From: an uncultured Sporolactobacillus sp.
Lineage (GTDB): Bacteria > Bacillota > Bacilli > Bacillales > Sporolactobacillaceae
DNA: 16,681 nt
Assembly (NCBI GenBank): GCA_900543345.1
Contig: UQRJ01000031.1
Location: forward strand, 1 to 16,681
Direction: 5' to 3'
In this document: positions 13,987-16,681 of the stretch, one piece after another
How positions within the stretch are numbered: the stretch's first letter is position 1
How the letters are laid out: each line of letters starts with the position of its first letter
Made by a program: the position numbers and the translations under genes
The notes under the pieces: model-generated
The model's input: only the letters and a program-made list of their open reading frames with translations
What the model was told of the DNA's origin: nothing
The model's database searches: none

Positions 13987-14436
13987 TCTATATCATCGAT
14001 TAGCGATTCAATCGTTCAATTTTAACTTAGAGCAGTGTAAAAAATGGAGAATGCTGATATTATAAAAGTAGGAAAATAGGAAGCACCGCTAATTTTGGTA
14101 GTTAAATTCTCATAAAAAACTTACCAAGTTAAAGAGGTGCTTTTCTACATAAAATGAGCAGGACTAAGAGAAATTGATTTTTCGGTGAATAAAGCACCTG
14201 AATGGATAAAATTAGGGATACAGGTACGCACAGACAGGCTGGTTAAAATTCATTTTTTCCCATAGTTATCGTTTTGCCCTTTATCGAGCAGATAAGGAAT
14301 AGATGAAAACCTTGCCGGAATCCATTGGAGGTGAAGGAATTAACTGTCGCTGATTTACTTTTCTGTCTAAACAAGCGCAGGCGAATTTAACTAGTCTGAT
14401 GGTCAAGGAGGCGTAACAAATAGATGTGCGTCTGTC
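13987..14436. other. Gene-free AT-rich stretch upstream of the hydrogenase genes
   Basis: No reading frame of any quality; stop codons are frequent in all frames I checked. It contains a long inverted repeat: AAGCACC (14081-14087) with GGTGCTT (14136-14142), and inside it TTGGTA (14095-14100) with TACCAA (14122-14127). The right arm runs into TTTTC. This could be a terminator or the end of a lost insertion sequence. A second AAGCACC copy occurs near 14193. Isolated ribosome-like sites (GGAGGTGAAGG near 14327, AAGGAGGCG near 14405) have no frame behind them. It looks like decayed accessory DNA. Confidence 0.5.
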
Positions 14437-14452
14437 TGTGATATATGTCATA
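14437..14452. promoter_or_regulatory. CRP/FNR-family activator site
   Basis: TGTGATATATGTCATA fits TGTGA-N6-TCACA with one mismatch. Its centre (14444.5) is 41.5 bp upstream of the start predicted from the TATGAT at 14474, the classic class II activator position. Bacillus Fnr uses this motif under anaerobic conditions. Confidence 0.6.
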
Positions 14453-14473
14453 TGAATTATGCCGCTGGTTCAC

Positions 14474-14479
14474 TATGAT
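14474..14479 (+). promoter_or_regulatory. -10 element of the hydrogenase operon
   Basis: TATGAT, predicted start near 14486. The base run at the -35 position (TATGAA) is a poor match, as expected for an activator-dependent promoter. A palindrome ATTGTTTTAACAAT (14499-14512) in the early leader could be a further operator. Confidence 0.55.
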
Positions 14480-14555
14480 AAACATGATAAATGTTACAAT
14501 TGTTTTAACAATCTTGTGTTTGGTCAAATGAATGTGAGAGCGGGGGAAATTCAAG

Positions 14556-15650
14556 ATGAGAAAAGATGAACCGACCATTTATGAAAGCGTTTTACAGAAA
14601 GGCTATTCCCGCCGGACCTTTTTGAAAATCTGCGCGGCTTTGGCCGCAACGATGGGGTTGGATTTTTCACAAACGGGTAAAGTGGCTCATGCTTTAAAGA
14701 CTAAGAAGCGTGTTCCTGTTATCTGGTTACAGATGCAGGATTGTACGGGTTGTTCGGAATCTTTTATTCGTTCTTCTTATCCAAAAGCGGAAAGTGTTAT
14801 CTTTAATATGATTTCGCTGGATTACGATGAACTTTTATCCGCTGCGGCCGGCTTTCAGGCGGAGGCGGCGGAGCAGAGTGTGCTGAAGAAATATAAAGGA
14901 GAGTATGTCCTGATTGTAGAGGGCAGTGTGCCGAAAGAGGTCGGCTATCTGACTATCGGCGGCCGCTCCGGTGAAGATTTGCTTCGTGAAGCCGCGAAAA
15001 ATGCCAAAGCCGTTCTGGCATTCGGTACCTGTGCTTCATGGGGCGGAATCGCCAAAGCCAAGCCGAATCCGACGGGAGCCCGTCCGATTGCTTCCGTACT
15101 TAAGGGTATTCCGATCATTCGCGTCCCCGGCTGTCCGCCGATTGCCGAGGTGATGACCGGGGTGATCGCTCATATTGTGACGTTTGGCGAACTGCCGGAG
15201 ACCGATGCACTCGGCCGTCCGAAGGCCTATTATCGCCATCGGATTCACGACAAGTGTAACCGCCGGGCTTATTTTGACGCCGGCCTTTTTGCTGAATCGT
15301 TCGATGACCCCAATCTGAAAGCTGGCTATTGCCTGTATAAGCTCGGTTGCAAGGGACCGACGACTTATAATGCCTGCGCTGAACTGCGCTGGAACGGCGG
15401 TGTTAGTTATCCGATCCAATCGGGTAATCCATGTATCGGCTGTTCGGAGGCAGATTTCTGGGATAATGGGCCTTTCTATACGCATTATGCCAAGTTGCCG
15501 GGAACGCAGACAACGATTAATCCGGATAAATGGGGTGTGGGCATTACGGCGGCGGCACTCGTCGGTGTCGGTGCCCATGCCGGCATTACGGCGGCGGTAA
15601 AGCATCATAAGGACAAAGCGCAGAAGCAGGAGAGTGATCACGATGAGTAA
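14556..15650 (+). CDS. [NiFe] hydrogenase small subunit, Tat-exported
   Basis: 364 residues. The Tat signal SRRTFLK (18-24) is followed by a hydrophobic stretch (25-36). Fe-S ligands of group 1 enzymes are present. Proximal cluster: Cys63, Cys66, Cys159, Cys193. Distal: His231, Cys234, Cys259, Cys265. Medial: Cys274, Cys293, Cys296, with Pro286 where a fourth ligand would be (3Fe-4S type). Gly65 and Gly164 sit where O2-tolerant enzymes have two extra Cys, so a standard oxygen-sensitive proximal cluster is expected. A C-terminal hydrophobic helix (about 327-347) would anchor it outside the membrane. It passes electrons from H2 oxidation to a membrane partner, probably a cytochrome b encoded beyond the window. 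GGGGG lies 9 bp before the ATG. Confidence 0.95.
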   Translation: MRKDEPTIYESVLQKGYSRRTFLKICAALAATMGLDFSQTGKVAHALKTKKRVPVIWLQMQDCTGCSESFIRSSYPKAESVIFNMISLDYDELLSAAAGFQAEAAEQSVLKKYKGEYVLIVEGSVPKEVGYLTIGGRSGEDLLREAAKNAKAVLAFGTCASWGGIAKAKPNPTGARPIASVLKGIPIIRVPGCPPIAEVMTGVIAHIVTFGELPETDALGRPKAYYRHRIHDKCNRRAYFDAGLFAESFDDPNLKAGYCLYKLGCKGPTTYNACAELRWNGGVSYPIQSGNPCIGCSEADFWDNGPFYTHYAKLPGTQTTINPDKWGVGITAAALVGVGAHAGITAAVKHHKDKAQKQESDHDE

Positions 15651-16652
15651 ACGTATCGTTGTCGACCCGGTGACGCGGATTGAAGGGCATCTGCGCATTG
15701 AAGCCGATGTTGAAAATGGGAAAATTAATCATGCGTTCAGTTCCGGAACCGCGATCCGCGGCATCGAGCTGGTCGTGCGCAATCGCGATCCCCGCGATGT
15801 CTGGGCTTATGTGCAGCGGATCTGCGGAGTTTGCACGACCGTGCACGCTCTGGCGTCGATCCGTGCCGTGGAGGACGCACTCGATATTCACGTGCCGAAA
15901 AATGCCAATCTGATCCGCAACATCATGAATGCAACGATTATGTTGCACGACCACGTCGTGCATTTTTATCATCTTCATGCCTTCGATTGGGTCGATGCCA
16001 TCAGCATTCTGAAAGCCGATCCGAAAGAGACCAGCCGAATTGCGCAATCGATTTCAAAATGGCCGAATTCCTCTCCCGGCTATTTTAAAAGTGTACAGGA
16101 TAAAATCCGCAAGGTGGCCGAGAGCGGGCAGCTCGGCGTGTTTGCCAATGGTTATTGGGGCCATTCCGCTTATAAGCTGCCGCCGGAAGTGAACCTGCTG
16201 GCGGTGGCTCATTATCTTGAGGCGCTGGATTGGCAGAAAGAAGTTGTGAAGATTCATACGATCTTCGGCGGAAAAAATCCGCATCCCCACTATCTGGTCG
16301 GCGGTATGGCGACACCGCTGGATATTAATATGGACAACGGCATTCATTCGGAAAAGCTGGAACAAATCGATCAGCTGATTACGCAGGCACACGATTTTGT
16401 CAATCAGGTCTATCTGCCCGATCTGATTGCCATTGGTTCTTATTATAAAGATTGGGGACAGAAGGAAATCGGCGGCGGTTTAAATAATTATATCTCTTAC
16501 GGTGATTTCTCCACGGGCGATATCCGCGATACGAAGCTTTACCGGGTGCCGCGGGGAATCATTCTGAACGGCAATCTCGACGACGTGCGCAATGTCGATC
16601 CTCGCGATAACAAGCAGATCGGCGAAGATATCAAACATTCTTGGTATACGTA
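15643..16652 (+). CDS. [NiFe] hydrogenase large subunit, 5' part
   Basis: About 336 of an expected 550-580 residues are present before adapter begins. The start MSKRIVVDPVTRIEGHLRIE is the family signature. The first nickel-ligand pair, Cys61 and Cys64, is in RICGVCTTVHALAS. The second pair (DPCxxC near the C-terminus) and the cleaved tail lie outside. This subunit holds the NiFe(CN)2CO site and is carried across the membrane by the Tat signal of its partner. The ATG overlaps the last 8 bases of the small subunit gene, with AGGAG 10 bp upstream, so translation is probably coupled. The final residues CLLYTSDAA of the open frame come from adapter and are not protein. Maturation genes are not in the window. 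Confidence 0.95.
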
Positions 16653-16681
16653 CTGTCTCTTATACACATCTGACGCTGCCG
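16653..16681. other. Nextera read-1 adapter, reverse complement (not genomic)
   Basis: CTGTCTCTTATACACATCT is the reverse complement of the transposase mosaic end and is followed by GACGCTGCCG, the read-1 side of the Nextera adapter. It cuts the hydrogenase large subunit artificially. Confidence 0.97.

Overview
The window is a contig from a spore-forming Firmicute, most likely of the order Bacillales. The evidence is a CotD-type spore coat gene, Crh, CggR with its operator, a CtsR box on clpP, strong AGGAGG ribosome sites, and a gene order (rapZ-yvcK-whiA-crh ... clpP, tRNA-Arg ... rpoN-cggR-gapA-pgk-tpiA-eno) that follows Bacillus and Listeria chromosomes. Base composition is moderate, near half GC by eye. 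I cannot fix the genus. A gapA of the Staphylococcus/Lactobacillales type, the missing pgm and the [NiFe] hydrogenase suggest a lineage some distance from Bacillus subtilis.

Both ends carry uncut Nextera transposase adapter (1-43 and 16653-16681). These bases are not genomic, and both terminal genes are cut there. Region 45-2547 is the operon rapZ(3' end)-yvcK-whiA-crh, closed by a bidirectional terminator shared with the convergent clpP. Region 2632-3741 (minus strand) holds clpP under a promoter overlapped by a CtsR operator, and a single tRNA-Arg(CCG) with its own promoter and terminator. Region 3860-4379 is a cotD-like coat gene with a sporulation-type -10 element. Region 4474-4822 is a non-coding tandem array of 17 units of 19-21 bp. 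Region 4873-6117 is a CorA-family transporter behind a leader of about 220 nt. In that leader, one segment can pair either with an upstream element or with the Shine-Dalgarno sequence. Region 6170-7527 is rpoN (sigma-54).

Region 7812-13638 is the central glycolytic operon cggR-gapA-pgk-tpiA-eno. The CggR operator lies between the promoter and the real GTG start of cggR. A terminator-like hairpin lies between gapA and pgk. The phosphoglycerate mutase gene usually found between tpiA and eno is absent.

Downstream of eno the usual neighbours are replaced by an accessory region (13640-16652). It holds a decayed MFS transporter remnant, about 450 bp of AT-rich sequence with inverted repeats, and the start of an [NiFe] hydrogenase operon. 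The small subunit is Tat-exported and membrane-anchored, and the large subunit overlaps it by 8 bp. A CRP/FNR-like site sits about 41.5 bp upstream of the predicted transcription start, which suggests anaerobic or redox activation. The genes that complete the hydrogenase lie beyond the window.

I see no complete novel defence or mobile system. The most unusual items are the corA leader, the 20/21-bp repeat array, the hydrogenase control region and the altered glycolytic operon.
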